A stretch of 64,000 bases of DNA from an uncultured Clostridia bacterium (GCA_934130085.1 CAKOXK010000004.1:1-64000); one strand, 5' to 3'; positions 34,303 to 44,422 are shown, counted from the first letter of the stretch. Translations and numbers: made by a program. The notes: a model not told the origin generated them from the sequence alone.

Positions 34303-36156
34303 ATGTGTGGAATAGTTGGGTTTACGAATTATAAAAGAAATCTAAAGGAAGAGCAGTCTTTAAATATACTTAATACAATGAATAATAAATTGAGAAGAAG
34401 AGGACCAGATGAGGAAGGAACATATTATGATGAAAATATTTATATTGGACATAAAAGATTAACTATTATAGATAAAGAAAATGGAAAACAACCAATGAGG
34501 TTTATTAAAGACGGGAATGAATATGTAATAACATATAATGGACAGATTTATAATACAGATGAATTAAGAGTGTCACTGAAAAAAGAAGGATTTGATTTTA
34601 TAGGGCATTCAGATACGGAAGTATTATTAAAAGCATTTGTGTTATATGGATATGATATTGTAAATCATTTAAATGGAATATTTGCTTTTGCAATATGGAA
34701 CAAAAATAAAAAGGAATTGTTTATGGCTAGAGATCACTTTGGTGTAAAACCATTGTATTATTCAATAAAAAACGGTGAAATTATATTTGCATCAGAAATA
34801 AAGGCTTTGTTTGAGTACCCAAGTATATATCCATGTATTGATAAAGATGGAATATCAGAGTTATTTGGAATAGGGCCTGCTCATACTGCCGGTACAACAG
34901 CTTTTAAAGATATATATGAGCTAAAGCCAGCAAGTTATATGATATTTAACAAGGATGCATTTTATAGCAATAAATATTGGAAAATGAAGAGCAAAAGACA
35001 TACAGATAGTTTTGAAGAAACTTGTAACAAGGTTAAATATTTACTTAAAGATTCAATAGAAAGGCAGCTTGTATCAGATGTAAATTTATGTACATTTTTA
35101 TCAGGTGGTCTTGATTCAAGTATTATAAGCTATTATGCGAATGAATATTATAAAAAGTACAAAGGTAAAAAAATAGAAACTTATTCAGTTGATTATAAAG
35201 ACAATGATATAAATTTTAAAAGGACGGATTTTCAACCAAATACAGATAGTGAATATGTTGATTTAGCAAGTAATAAAATAGGAACAAACCATCACGTAAT
35301 CATGCTAGACACTCCAGAATTATTTGATGCACTAAAAGATGCAACAATTGCAAGAGATATGCCAGGAATGGCAGATGTAGATTCATCACTTTTACTATTT
35401 ACGAGAGAAGTAAAAAAAGAACAAAAAGTTGCAATATCAGGGGAATGTGCAGATGAAATATTTGGAGGTTACCCATGGTTTTTCAGAGAAGATGCGCTAA
35501 AAAGCAATACATTTCCATGGTCAATAAACATAGAAGGAAGACAGCATTTATTAAATGAAAAAATAGAGAGCAAGGTGAATTTAAAAGAATATATTGATTT
35601 CAGATATAATGAAAGCTTATCAGAAGTAGAAATATTAGATGATGACTCTGACGAAACAAGAGAAAAGAGAAAAATATCGCACCTAACATGCAATTGGTTT
35701 ATGCAAACATTATTAGATAGATCAGATAGAATGTCAATGTATAATGGCTTAGAGGTAAGGGTACCATTTTGTGATTATAGATTAGCAGAGTATGTATTAA
35801 ATATACCATGGGAAATGAAAGCACTAAATGGAAGAGAAAAGGGGTTATTAAGATTTATAATGCAAAAAGAGCTACCAGAAGAAATAATAAAAAGAAAGAA
35901 AAGTCCATACCCTAAAACGTGGAACCCTAATTATCTGAATAAAGTGAAAGAAAAATTAAATGAAATACTTAATAACAGAGAATCACCAATACTAACACTA
36001 TTAAATGAAGAAGATATAAGAAAAATAATTGAAACAGATGGAAAATCATTTTCAAGACCATGGTTCGGCCAATTAATGACAGGGGCACAGTTAATGGCAT
36101 ATTTAATTCAAGTAAATACGTGGATGGAAATATATAAACCTGCAATTGAAATATAA
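34303..36156 (+). CDS. asnB: Asparagine synthase (glutamine-hydrolysing)
   Basis: Makes asparagine from aspartate, glutamine and ATP. The N-terminal class II glutaminase begins MCGIVGF with nucleophile Cys2. The C-terminal synthetase has the pyrophosphate loop SGGLDSS and SGECADEIFGGYPWF. Length 617 is normal for the bacterial form. The ribosome binding site is buried in a strong hairpin, suggesting post-transcriptional control. asnS lies 6 kb upstream but is not in the same operon. Confidence 0.95.
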   Translation: MCGIVGFTNYKRNLKEEQSLNILNTMNNKLRRRGPDEEGTYYDENIYIGHKRLTIIDKENGKQPMRFIKDGNEYVITYNGQIYNTDELRVSLKKEGFDFIGHSDTEVLLKAFVLYGYDIVNHLNGIFAFAIWNKNKKELFMARDHFGVKPLYYSIKNGEIIFASEIKALFEYPSIYPCIDKDGISELFGIGPAHTAGTTAFKDIYELKPASYMIFNKDAFYSNKYWKMKSKRHTDSFEETCNKVKYLLKDSIERQLVSDVNLCTFLSGGLDSSIISYYANEYYKKYKGKKIETYSVDYKDNDINFKRTDFQPNTDSEYVDLASNKIGTNHHVIMLDTPELFDALKDATIARDMPGMADVDSSLLLFTREVKKEQKVAISGECADEIFGGYPWFFREDALKSNTFPWSINIEGRQHLLNEKIESKVNLKEYIDFRYNESLSEVEILDDDSDETREKRKISHLTCNWFMQTLLDRSDRMSMYNGLEVRVPFCDYRLAEYVLNIPWEMKALNGREKGLLRFIMQKELPEEIIKRKKSPYPKTWNPNYLNKVKEKLNEILNNRESPILTLLNEEDIRKIIETDGKSFSRPWFGQLMTGAQLMAYLIQVNTWMEIYKPAIEI

Positions 36157-36276
36157 ATAAAAAGTAGGGGGCAAATGAAAAAATCAATACAAATTTTCAA
36201 TGCAAATGTAATTTGTACTAAGTTAAGTAAAACATTAAGTGAAAAGTTAAATGCAATTTAAGTAAGAAAATTTTAC

Positions 36277-36305
36277 TTGACATATTTTTAGTAAATAAAT
36301 ATAAT
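36277..36305 (+). promoter_or_regulatory. Consensus promoter of yqeG
   Basis: Perfect TTGACA (36277-36282) and TATAAT (36300-36305) with a 17-nt spacer, 58 bp before yqeG. The region 36157-36276 is otherwise empty AT-rich DNA. Confidence 0.85.
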
Positions 36306-36363
36306 GTAAATAACTTTGGAGATATTACTAATATCTTAAAAATACTTACAAAAAGGATGTGCG

Positions 36364-36837
36364 ATGATAAAACCGGATGCTATATTTAACAAGGTGACAG
36401 ATATTTCAATTGATTTTTTAAAGAAAAACCACATAAAAGGCGTTATTTTAGATGTAGACAATACTCTTTTAAATCTTGATGAGGAGATGCTACCTGGAGC
36501 AAAAGAGTGGGTCGAAAGCTTGAAAGATAATAATTTTAAAGTTTGTATAGCATCCAATAGTGTTAAAAAATCTAAACTTGATAAAGTGTCAAAAGAATTA
36601 GGAATAAAATACATAAGATGGTCCTTAAAACCATTAAAAAGGGGATTAAAAAGAGCCTTGAGAATCACAAATCTTCAAAGAAAAGAGGTTGCTGAAATAG
36701 GCGACCAATATTTCACTGATGTAATTGGGGCTAAACGAATGAAAATGTTTTCAATTTTAACCAAGCCTATATCTGATGAAAAGCATTGGATTAATAAGGT
36801 AAAAAGAAAAATTGAAAAGTTTTTCATAAAAAATTAA
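36364..36837 (+). CDS. yqeG: YqeG-family HAD phosphatase
   Basis: HAD superfamily IIIA phosphatase. Motif I is GVILDVDNTLL (about residues 26-36), motif II CIASNS, a conserved Lys and IRWSLKPLKRG, and motif III EIGDQYFTDVIGAKR. Length 157 is normal. A GGATGTGCG leader precedes the ATG. The physiological substrate is not established. Its promoter is a perfect consensus. Confidence 0.9.
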   Translation: MIKPDAIFNKVTDISIDFLKKNHIKGVILDVDNTLLNLDEEMLPGAKEWVESLKDNNFKVCIASNSVKKSKLDKVSKELGIKYIRWSLKPLKRGLKRALRITNLQRKEVAEIGDQYFTDVIGAKRMKMFSILTKPISDEKHWINKVKRKIEKFFIKN

Positions 36838-36890
36838 GATTAATTAAAGTAGAAAAAAGTATACTTTAATGTAAAACAATGGAGGAAGTT

Positions 36891-37625
36891 ATGTATATCA
36901 ATGATATTCATATATTATATTATTTTTTTATAGGACTTTTAGGAATGTGTGTAGGTCAGTTTTTAGATTTTGCAAATAACAAGTTGCAAAATCATGAACA
37001 CGTAATATGCAAAGAATTCTTTAATGAATATATTCCTAATATTAAAATTAATTTTAGAAATGTAATTGTTATGGGTGCAATATATGTTGCATTACTTTAT
37101 TTTATTGGTTGGAATGTTAATTTAATAAAATATTTAATTCTAAGTCCAATGTTTGTTTCAGCATTTATTATTGATTATAGAGAACAAATTATTCCTGATA
37201 GACTTACTCTTACAATATTTGAGGTAGGATGTGTGTTTGCGTTTATTCAAGGCTTTGCAAGTATTAATTTGTTTTATGATAAATTGCTTGGAATGTGTGC
37301 AGGAGCTGGAATATTCATGCTTATAACATTAATAGGAGGACTAATTGCTGGAAAAGAGGCAATGGGCTTTGGAGATGTTAAATTAATGGGAGCATTGGGT
37401 TTAATATTTGGCCTTACAAACATCATAATGATTGCTATAATGTCATTTTTACTTGGAGCTATTATTAGTGTAATGCTGTTAGCATCAAAAAAGAAAAAGA
37501 GTGATGAATATATTCCATTTGGACCATTTATTATAATGGCTGCATTTATAATGGTATTTGTTCCACATAATATTGTCTTACTAGTTTTATTAAAAACGTT
37601 TTCACTAGGCCTATATAAAGAATAA
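36891..37625 (+). CDS. Prepilin peptidase (A24 family)
   Basis: Membrane aspartic protease that cleaves prepilin leaders. The two catalytic aspartates appear in DYREQIIPDRL and GFGDVKLMG, with about seven hydrophobic segments. The N-terminal cysteine (CxxC) methylase-associated region of PilD-type enzymes is absent. ATG 36891 is chosen because GGAGG (36881-36885) is 5 nt upstream and overlaps the upstream ATG 36879. Likely substrates in this window are the proteins at 25408 and 44923. Confidence 0.88.
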   Translation: MYINDIHILYYFFIGLLGMCVGQFLDFANNKLQNHEHVICKEFFNEYIPNIKINFRNVIVMGAIYVALLYFIGWNVNLIKYLILSPMFVSAFIIDYREQIIPDRLTLTIFEVGCVFAFIQGFASINLFYDKLLGMCAGAGIFMLITLIGGLIAGKEAMGFGDVKLMGALGLIFGLTNIIMIAIMSFLLGAIISVMLLASKKKKSDEYIPFGPFIIMAAFIMVFVPHNIVLLVLLKTFSLGLYKE

Positions 37626-37658
37626 ATATACATTACTAAGAATAGGGGGTAATGCTAT

Positions 37659-38721
37659 ATGAATTATAGAATCTTAAAATTAAAAGAAGAAATGAAGAAG
37701 TTGAAGCTTGATGGAATGATCATAAGTAACCCAATAAATATCAGGTATTTAACCAAATTGACTGCAGATGGGGTTTTACTTATTAATGATAAAGAAAATA
37801 TATTTATAACAGATTCTATATATATTGAAGAAGTTAATAATACTATTACAATAGATGATGAAATTATTGTGTATAATTGTGCTAATCTAACTGAAAGCGA
37901 TTATCTTGGATTCTTTCAAAACTGCAACAGTGTAGGGTTTGAAGAAAATTATATAACTTATGCAAGTTACATAAAAATGATAAGAAGATTTAGGATTAAG
38001 GAAGCGGTTGAGACTGAGGGAATTATTGAGAAAATAAGAGTACATAAAAGTGAAGATGAAATCTTAAAAATAGAAAAGGCATGTAATATAACAGATAGTT
38101 GTTTCTTATATTTGCAAGACTATATTAAAATAGGAATGACTGAAAAGCAAATTTCAAATGAAATACAAAACTATTTTTTGAATCATGGAGCAGATGGAGT
38201 GGCATTTGATACAATAGTAGCAAGTGGCAGGAATACATCTAAGCCACATGCGGTTCCTACTGATAGAACCATAAAGCCAGGAGATGCAGTATTAATTGAC
38301 TTCGGAGCAAAATATCAAGGATATTCAGCTGATATGACAAGAACATTTTTTATAAAAAGCGTTACAAAAGAATATGAGGAGCTATATAATTTTGTATTAA
38401 AGGTGCAGGAAAGAGCATTTGAAAAGATGAAAAATGGGGCAGATGGACAGGCAATTTCTGATAACGTTCAAAGAGAATTTTATTCAAGAGGATTTGATTT
38501 AATACATGCATTGGGACATGGTGTTGGACTTGAAATTCATGAAAAGCCAATATTATCAACAAAAAGAAGTTGCCTGCTTGAAGAAAATATGGTTGTAACA
38601 AATGAACCACGGAATTTATATACCAAACGAAATAGGAATAAGAATTGAAGATACTGTTTTAATAAACAACATGACATCAACACTTCTTACAAAGTCAAAT
38701 AAAAATCTTTTAATAATTTAA
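37659..38721 (+). pseudogene. M24-family aminopeptidase (Xaa-Pro type), frameshifted near its end
   Basis: N-terminal creatinase-like domain, then a pita-bread peptidase domain with LIDFGAKYQGYSADMTRTF (two Asp ligands) and HALGHGVGLEIHE (His). Up to TNEP (about 38610) the frame is intact and would stop at 38648. After one extra base the next frame reads GIYIPNEIGIRIEDTVLINN and ends at TAA 38719-38721, supplying the last Glu ligand. The break is a single-base insertion in ccacgg, either a real mutation or a sequencing error. An intact protein would be about 353 residues. Confidence 0.85.
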
Positions 38722-38980
38722 AGAATATAAAAAAACATAAAACAATAAGAAATGAAAATTAGAAAAGAATAAATAAGTAAAAAACAAATAAATGAGTAAT
38801 TTCGTAAAGCAAATAGTCAGATGCGAACGTGCAAATCTAAATTAGAAGATAATTTTGATTGAAAAATATTTGAAAATGTATTATAATAATTTGTGTTGGT
38901 AATAATTACAAAAGAATAATAAATAACTTTAAAAGGTTATAGATCCTTTGAAAATCTAAATACCAAATAAGGATACGTAT
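38722..38980. other. Intergenic stretch before mreB
   Basis: AT-rich, no ORF of note. A TTGATT...TATTAT arrangement near 38857-38886 is a weak candidate promoter for mreB. Nothing else is seen. Confidence 0.4.
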
Positions 38981-39979
38981 ATGAGTGAAGATATAGGAAT
39001 TGACCTAGGAACTGCAACCGTATTAATATATGTAAAAAATAAAGGAATTGTTTTAAGAGAACCATCTGCAGTTGCAATAGATAAAAAAAATAATGCTATC
39101 TTAGCTTATGGCAAAGATGCAAAAAAAATGATTGGAAGAACTCCTAATTCAATTGAAACAATTAGACCATTAGAGGATGGCGTAATATCAAATTTTACAG
39201 CTACTGCTAAAATGCTGAAGTATTTTATAAAAAAAGCGTGTGCAAGTAAGTTCACCTCAAATAGAATCATGGTTTGTGTACCTGCTCAAATAACTGAAGT
39301 TGAGAGAAGAGCGGTAATAGATGCATTACTTGACACAGGAACAAAAAAAGTTTTCTTAATAGAAGAGCCGGTCGCTGCGGCAATAGGTGCTGGAATAGAT
39401 ATCTCAAAACCGGTTGGAAATTTAGTAATTGATGTAGGTGGAGGAACCACAGATGTTGCTGTGATTTCAATAGGGGGATCTGTTGTAAGTACAACAATAA
39501 ATGTAGCAGGAGACAAATTTGATAATGAAATTATTAAATATGTTAGAAAAAAATACAATATGCTTATAGGAAAAGAAACAGCTGAAAAGATAAAAATAGA
39601 AGTAGGATGTGTTTATCCAAAAGAACAGAAAAATTCTATAATTGCAAGAGGAAGAAACTTAGAAACATCTCTTCCAGAAGAGGTAGAAATTAAATCGGAT
39701 GAATTAATTAATGTTTTACTTCCTTCAGTAATAAAGATAATTGAAGCAGTAAAAGAAACAATTGAAAAGGCTCCGCCAGAGCTTGTAGAAGATATAAGCG
39801 AAAAAGGAATATATATGACAGGCGGTGGCAGCTTGTTATATGGAATTAATAAACTAATAGAAGAAAGTACAGGAATAAAAGTGATGATTGCAGAAGATGC
39901 TATATCATGTGTTGCCATAGGAACAGGTAAGGCACTTGATAATATAAATCTTTTGGATGAAAGGAAAAAGAAATGTTAA
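38981..39979 (+). CDS. mreB: MreB/Mbl-family rod-shape actin homologue
   Basis: Bacterial actin that organises cell-wall synthesis in rod-shaped cells. Phosphate 1 motif GIDLGTATVLIYVKNKGIVLREPS, then EEPVAAAIGAG, phosphate 2 IDVGGGTTDVAVIS, and the adenosine motif MTGGGSLLYGINKL. Length 332 is normal. AAGGATA precedes the ATG. mreC and mreD do not follow; instead the gene overlaps the acyl-CoA ligase by 7 nt. It could be Mbl or MreBH rather than the primary MreB. Confidence 0.9.
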   Translation: MSEDIGIDLGTATVLIYVKNKGIVLREPSAVAIDKKNNAILAYGKDAKKMIGRTPNSIETIRPLEDGVISNFTATAKMLKYFIKKACASKFTSNRIMVCVPAQITEVERRAVIDALLDTGTKKVFLIEEPVAAAIGAGIDISKPVGNLVIDVGGGTTDVAVISIGGSVVSTTINVAGDKFDNEIIKYVRKKYNMLIGKETAEKIKIEVGCVYPKEQKNSIIARGRNLETSLPEEVEIKSDELINVLLPSVIKIIEAVKETIEKAPPELVEDISEKGIYMTGGGSLLYGINKLIEESTGIKVMIAEDAISCVAIGTGKALDNINLLDERKKKC

Positions 39980-41844
39980 ATATTAAAATACCAAAATTTA
40001 AATTCGGAAAAATAAAAATGAACACAGTAGAAGAACTTGACAAAATGAATATTGATTATGAAAAGATTAAAAAAGAAGATAATAAGAAAAAAGTTGGACC
40101 TTATGAACATACAAATTATTCTACTGTAAAAGAATTCTTTGAGGAATCCTGCGAAAAATATTCAGATAGACCTTGCATACTTGAAAAGCCAGACCATAAA
40201 ACACCTTACGCTGCAAAAACATACAAAGAATTTCATGAAGATGTTTATGCCTTAGGAACTGCTTTAATAAAATTATTAAATCAAAAAAATAAAAGAGTGA
40301 TAATAATTGGTGAAACACAATATGGATGGTACATATCATACATGGCAATGCTTTTAGGGGTTGGAATAGCTGTTCCTGTTGATAGAGAATTACCTGAAAA
40401 TGAGCTTGAAAATGTAATAAAGAGATCAAGAGCTACAACAATCATATATTCACCTAAAAAAGAAGAAGACATAAAAAAAGTAAAAGCAAATATTGATAGT
40501 GTTGAATATTTTATCGAGATGAAATCTGATAAACCTCTTGATGGAAAAGATGTAGGAATTAATTATTTAATTGAGAACGGAAAAAGCATAATTGAATCTG
40601 GTGATAATTCTTTTAAAAATATTGAGATTGATAAAGAAGAATTTAAAATATTAATATTCACCTCGGGAACAACTTCTAATTCAAAGGGTGTAATGCTTTG
40701 CAATAGAAATCTTGCAGAAAATATAAATGCAATAACAGCTTATGTAAAAATATATCCAACAGATATGCTATTTTCTGTATTACCATTACATCATACATAC
40801 GAATCGACAATCGGATTTTTATATCCAATTTCACAAGGCGCGAGTATAGCCGTTTGTGAAGGTTTAAGATATATCGTTCCTAATTTGCAAGAAGCCAAAC
40901 CTACAGCAATATTAACAGTACCATTACTTGTAGAGAGCATTTACAAAAAAATAAATGAAAGCATCAAAAAAAGTAAAAAAGAAAAAATAGTAAACTCAAT
41001 GATACATGTTACAAATATGCTAAAATCTTTTGGAATAGATGTTAAGAAAAAAGTATTTAAGGAGATATATGATAACCTAGGAGGAAACTTAAGAATTATA
41101 GTATCAGCTGCAGCTCCTATAGAGAAAAAAGTCGGAAAATGGTTAGAAGATATAGGCATAACCTTTTTACAAGGATATGGTTTAACTGAAACTTCACCAA
41201 TATCAGCTGTAACACCTGACTATAAAACAATGGTAGGCTCAGCCGGAAAAACAATTTGGCAGGCAGATATTAAGGTTGAAAATCCAAACGAAGATGGAGA
41301 AGGTGAACTCATGATAAAAAGTCCAACGTTAATGCTTGGATATTATGAAGATGAAGAAGAGACAAAGAAGGCCATTACAGAAGATGGGTACTTCCATTCA
41401 GGAGATATAGGATATGTAGATGATGAAGGATATGTATTTGTAACAGGAAGAAGCAAAAATGTAATAGTAACTCAAAATGGAAAAAATATTTATCCAGAAG
41501 AAATAGAAATGTTACTTGACAAAGTTCCTGAAATAAAAGAATCAATGGTATACGGTAAAACACCAGAAGGTGAGATTGCTAAAAAGAAAGATCAAAAAGA
41601 GCTTATAATTACAGCAAGATGTATACCTAACATGGAAGAAATAGAAAAAATACATGGAAGCAATCTTACAGACGAGCAAATTCATGATATAATCTGGGAA
41701 AAAATAAAGGAAGTAAACAAAAAACTAACATCATATAAAGCAATAAAATCATTAGAAATTAAAAAAGGCGAATTCGAAAAAACATCAACAATGAAGATAA
41801 AAAGATATAAAGAATTGCAAAACAAAAAACAAGACCAAAATTAA
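39973..41844 (+). CDS. AMP-dependent acyl-CoA/long-chain fatty acid ligase
   Basis: ANL-superfamily adenylating enzyme. A10-type P-loop motif ILIFTSGTTSNSKGVMLCNR, then LQGYGLTETSP, and the hinge and C-terminal motifs YFHSGDIGYVDDEGYVFVTGR and NGKNIYPEEIE. At 623 residues it fits long-chain acyl-CoA synthetases. It overlaps mreB by 7 nt, so translation is probably coupled. The usual catalytic C-terminal Lys region is present (FEKTSTMKIKR). Confidence 0.9.
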   Translation: MLNIKIPKFKFGKIKMNTVEELDKMNIDYEKIKKEDNKKKVGPYEHTNYSTVKEFFEESCEKYSDRPCILEKPDHKTPYAAKTYKEFHEDVYALGTALIKLLNQKNKRVIIIGETQYGWYISYMAMLLGVGIAVPVDRELPENELENVIKRSRATTIIYSPKKEEDIKKVKANIDSVEYFIEMKSDKPLDGKDVGINYLIENGKSIIESGDNSFKNIEIDKEEFKILIFTSGTTSNSKGVMLCNRNLAENINAITAYVKIYPTDMLFSVLPLHHTYESTIGFLYPISQGASIAVCEGLRYIVPNLQEAKPTAILTVPLLVESIYKKINESIKKSKKEKIVNSMIHVTNMLKSFGIDVKKKVFKEIYDNLGGNLRIIVSAAAPIEKKVGKWLEDIGITFLQGYGLTETSPISAVTPDYKTMVGSAGKTIWQADIKVENPNEDGEGELMIKSPTLMLGYYEDEEETKKAITEDGYFHSGDIGYVDDEGYVFVTGRSKNVIVTQNGKNIYPEEIEMLLDKVPEIKESMVYGKTPEGEIAKKKDQKELIITARCIPNMEEIEKIHGSNLTDEQIHDIIWEKIKEVNKKLTSYKAIKSLEIKKGEFEKTSTMKIKRYKELQNKKQDQN

Positions 41845-42116
41845 ATCTAATACAAAAACAAAAAATAATGCTAATGCCAATATTAAACCCAAAACAAAAA
41901 CAATAACAATAACAAAAACAGAAACTAAAACTAATAATACTAATAATAACGGCACTATTATTAATACATAAATTAAAGTAAAATTTAAATAATACAAAAT
42001 GAAGACTTTTGAAGAAAAGTGTTGCATTTTAAAATATGATGTAATATACTCGTAGTACATAAGAAAAATAGTAAATTTATACATATAAATAGATAACAAC
42101 GAAGGAGGTAGAATTT
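41845..42116 (+). other. Low-complexity A-rich stretch with an open Thr/Lys/Asn frame
   Basis: Directly after the ligase stop, a frame shifted relative to the ligase stays open to TAA at about 41970 and encodes a Lys/Thr/Asn repeat tail (NTKTKNNANANIKPKTKT). It has no own start or ribosome binding site. It may be a former extension of the ligase, or just repetitive DNA. The rest of the gap holds AAGGAGG for the next gene. Confidence 0.4.
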
Positions 42117-43121
42117 ATGTTTACAATGCCTAGACGTGGGATAGTAAACGTGAAAATGGTAATCACGGAAGAAAAGATTTTATCAAACATAGATAAGGTT
42201 TCAAAGCTTATTAACCCAAACAGTAAGAAGCAAATTATTGAATTAGATGATAATTCGTACTTCAAAGATTTGGTAGAGTCTATAAAAACCTATTTAATAG
42301 AATACCCTAAAAAGAAGAACTTTCCAAAATCAATTTATGATGCGGCATACCAACTTGTAGAGTATGCTACAGAATTGTTTGAAGAAAATACAAAGCAAAT
42401 AGAAAGTTTGATAAAGCAAAGAGAATTTAATATAAAAACGGCAGCAATATTAAAGCAAACTCTAGCAATTGTAGAAAGCAAAGATGAAAATTGGAAACAA
42501 TCAGTTGCTGAGGTATCAGATAAATTGTCAGAAGATGTAATTGAGGCTTTAAATATTATTGGCAAAGCTAAAAGTGCAAAGTCACAAGATTATCAAGCTG
42601 CAATAAAGCTAATTAATGCAAGAATAGTTAATTTAGAATCAAACTTACACATTGAAATTGATATGGAAAGAGTTGAAGATAGATCAAAGGCATTAAGTTA
42701 CATAGGAATTGAAATTGCAGATGCACTAAAATTAATACCAGCTCCTGTACAACAATTTGAAACAAAGCATGATGATGTAAGAGAAGAAGCTAAGATGCAA
42801 GAAAATGCAAACGCAAATTCTAATGTTAAGGCAAATATTGCGAATGTTAACCAAACTGTTGAAAACAAAAAAGAACAAAAAGTTAAAAAAGCAAAAGTGC
42901 AAGTACAAGATACTTCTATAGTAGTTGAAACAAATGAACCTGCTAAAAAGCAAGTATATGAAGCATATTATTCTGATACAAGACGCGAGGTAAAAGAATC
43001 ACTATGGTTCAAATTCAAAAATAGCAAATTTGTAAGAGCAATTAAATATGCATTTAGAATTAAAGTTGTACTTCAATTACCTGAAGCATTGCCAGAAGGT
43101 AGCCAAGAAGAAAGAAAATAA
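42117..43121 (+). CDS. Hypothetical helical protein, 334 residues
   Basis: Soluble, mostly helical in residues 15-215, then a Glu/Lys/Asn-rich linker (about 225-275), then a basic C-terminal segment, KESLWFKFKNSKFVRAIKYAFRIK, that may bind membrane or nucleic acid. AAGGAGG precedes the ATG. Followed by a long hairpin. Family not recognised. Confidence 0.65.
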   Translation: MFTMPRRGIVNVKMVITEEKILSNIDKVSKLINPNSKKQIIELDDNSYFKDLVESIKTYLIEYPKKKNFPKSIYDAAYQLVEYATELFEENTKQIESLIKQREFNIKTAAILKQTLAIVESKDENWKQSVAEVSDKLSEDVIEALNIIGKAKSAKSQDYQAAIKLINARIVNLESNLHIEIDMERVEDRSKALSYIGIEIADALKLIPAPVQQFETKHDDVREEAKMQENANANSNVKANIANVNQTVENKKEQKVKKAKVQVQDTSIVVETNEPAKKQVYEAYYSDTRREVKESLWFKFKNSKFVRAIKYAFRIKVVLQLPEALPEGSQEERK

Positions 43122-43140
43122 TTTCCATACTGATTTATTT

Positions 43141-43179
43141 ATTACAATCTTCTTTAATTAAATTAAAGGAGATTGTAAT
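43141..43179. terminator. Hairpin after the 334-residue protein gene
   Basis: A 17-pair stem (attacaatct...agattgtaat plus inner pairs) with a 5-nt loop. The T-run is weak (atatttat), so it may be a terminator or an mRNA 3' stabiliser. Confidence 0.6.
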
Positions 43180-43340
43180 ATTTATACAAAAATAAATGTT
43201 AAATGTAATTTAAAATTATATTTACAAAAAGCTGTCAAATGAAAGTCAAATGCAATTATTATGGAAAAACATAAATTATTTTAAAAAATGTCTTGACATA
43301 TAAAACATATTATTATATACTAAAAAAGTGCTAAACAAAT

Positions 43341-43417
43341 GCGCCCTTAGCTCAGCTGGTCAGAGCAACCGGCTCATAACCGGTCGGTCCAAGGTTCGAA
43401 TCCTTGAGGGCGCACCA
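43341..43417 (+). tRNA. tRNA-Met (CAT)
   Basis: 77 nt with acceptor GCGCCCT/AGGGCGC, D-loop AGCTCAGCTGGTCAGAGC, anticodon loop CTCATAA (CAT), T-loop GGTTCGAATCC and encoded CCA. Elongator-type sequence; a CAT anticodon can also be Ile2 after modification. Confidence 0.93.
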
Positions 43418-43452
43418 TTATTTTTCTAATAATGTAGTTGTTTTGTATAGAT

Positions 43453-43538
43453 GGGCAGATGGCCGAGTGGCTAAAGGCGGCAGACTGTAAATCTGTTCTC
43501 GTAAGGGTACGATGGTTCGAATCCATCTCTGCCCACCA
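43453..43538 (+). tRNA. tRNA-Tyr (GTA)
   Basis: 86 nt, type II tRNA with a long variable arm. Acceptor GGGCAGA/TCTGCCC, anticodon loop CTGTAAA (GTA), T-loop GGTTCGAATCC and encoded CCA. It forms a tandem pair with tRNA-Met 35 bp upstream. Confidence 0.93.
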
Positions 43539-43544
43539 ATATAC

Positions 43545-43587
43545 AAGTCGTAGAAATGCTGAAAAGTCAACGTTCCTACGACTTTTT
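43545..43587 (+). terminator. Terminator of the tRNA pair
   Basis: aagtcgtag/ctacgactt stem followed by TTTTT, directly after tRNA-Tyr. Confidence 0.8.
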
Positions 43588-43687
43588 AATGTAATTTTTA
43601 AAGCATATTAAATAATTCCACATTGATAAATAACTTAACAAATGAATAAAAAAGAAAGTAAAGTTAGTAAGTTAAGGAGATTAATAG

Positions 43688-44140
43688 ATGAGGCAACCAT
43701 ATCAGACTTTGATTTTTCCATACAAAATGGAAAAAGAAGAAGTTAAATATGCAATATTTTTAAGAAGAGATATGAAAGTATGGCAGGGAATTTGCGGCGG
43801 AGGAGAAAATGAAGAAACAATAATCGAAACTGCTAAAAGAGAGTGCTTTGAAGAGGCAGGAATAAAAAATACATCAAAATATATTAAATTAGATACAATA
43901 ACAACTATACCAGTTATAGATATAATGGGAAAGTTCTTCTGGGGAGAAGAGGTTTTTGTTATAAAAGAATATTGCTTTGGAGTTGATGCAACAGAACAAG
44001 AAATAAACTTAAGCAGAGAGCATCTAGAATATAGATGGCTATCATATAATGAGGCAAAAAGAATGCTAAAATGGGATTGTGATAAAACAGCATTATGGGA
44101 ATTAAATGAAAGAATCAAAACAGTATTTCATAAAACGTAA
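43688..44140 (+). CDS. Nudix hydrolase
   Basis: 150-residue Nudix-fold hydrolase of nucleoside diphosphate-linked substrates. The Nudix box is GGGENEETIIETAKRECFEEAGI (about residues 38-60, shown in the order G..E...RE..EE.G). The substrate cannot be inferred. TTAAGGAGA precedes the ATG. Monocistronic, with its own terminator. Confidence 0.9.
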   Translation: MRQPYQTLIFPYKMEKEEVKYAIFLRRDMKVWQGICGGGENEETIIETAKRECFEEAGIKNTSKYIKLDTITTIPVIDIMGKFFWGEEVFVIKEYCFGVDATEQEINLSREHLEYRWLSYNEAKRMLKWDCDKTALWELNERIKTVFHKT

Positions 44141-44173
44141 TTTGTATATTAATCCTTTAGATTAATTAAGAAT

Positions 44174-44213
44174 CGAAGAATCTATACTCTAAGTAAGATT
44201 TCTTCGTTTTTTT
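44174..44213 (+). terminator. Terminator of the Nudix gene
   Basis: cgaagaatct/agatttcttcg stem (one bulge) followed by seven T residues. Confidence 0.75.
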
Positions 44214-44322
44214 ATGTTCAAAAATGATTTACATCTTTCCTATTACATTAATTTTACGTACTTATCATAGATGTTGATATATCAAGGCTTTTATGGTAAT
44301 TAATAATTAATTCAAATTAAAC

Positions 44323-44355
44323 TAAGACAGATATAGTATAAAAATATTTGTCTTA
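44323..44355 (+). promoter_or_regulatory. Inverted repeat upstream of the 44423 operon
   Basis: taagacagat and atttgtctta (10-bp arms, one mismatch as DNA) flank a tataaaa-containing centre about 70 bp before the gene. The layout resembles an operator over a -10 region. The rest of the gap 44214-44422 is AT-rich with no ORF. Confidence 0.35.
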
Positions 44356-44422
44356 AAAATAATAACAACTATAAGATAGCAACAATTACAATGGGTTACA
44401 GTTTTTCAGGGGGAGATAAAAA

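Noticed and set aside
41785..42099. 104-residue minus-strand hydrophobic ORF
   Set aside because: It is the complement of an A-rich repeat, giving runs of Leu, Val and Phe by composition alone.
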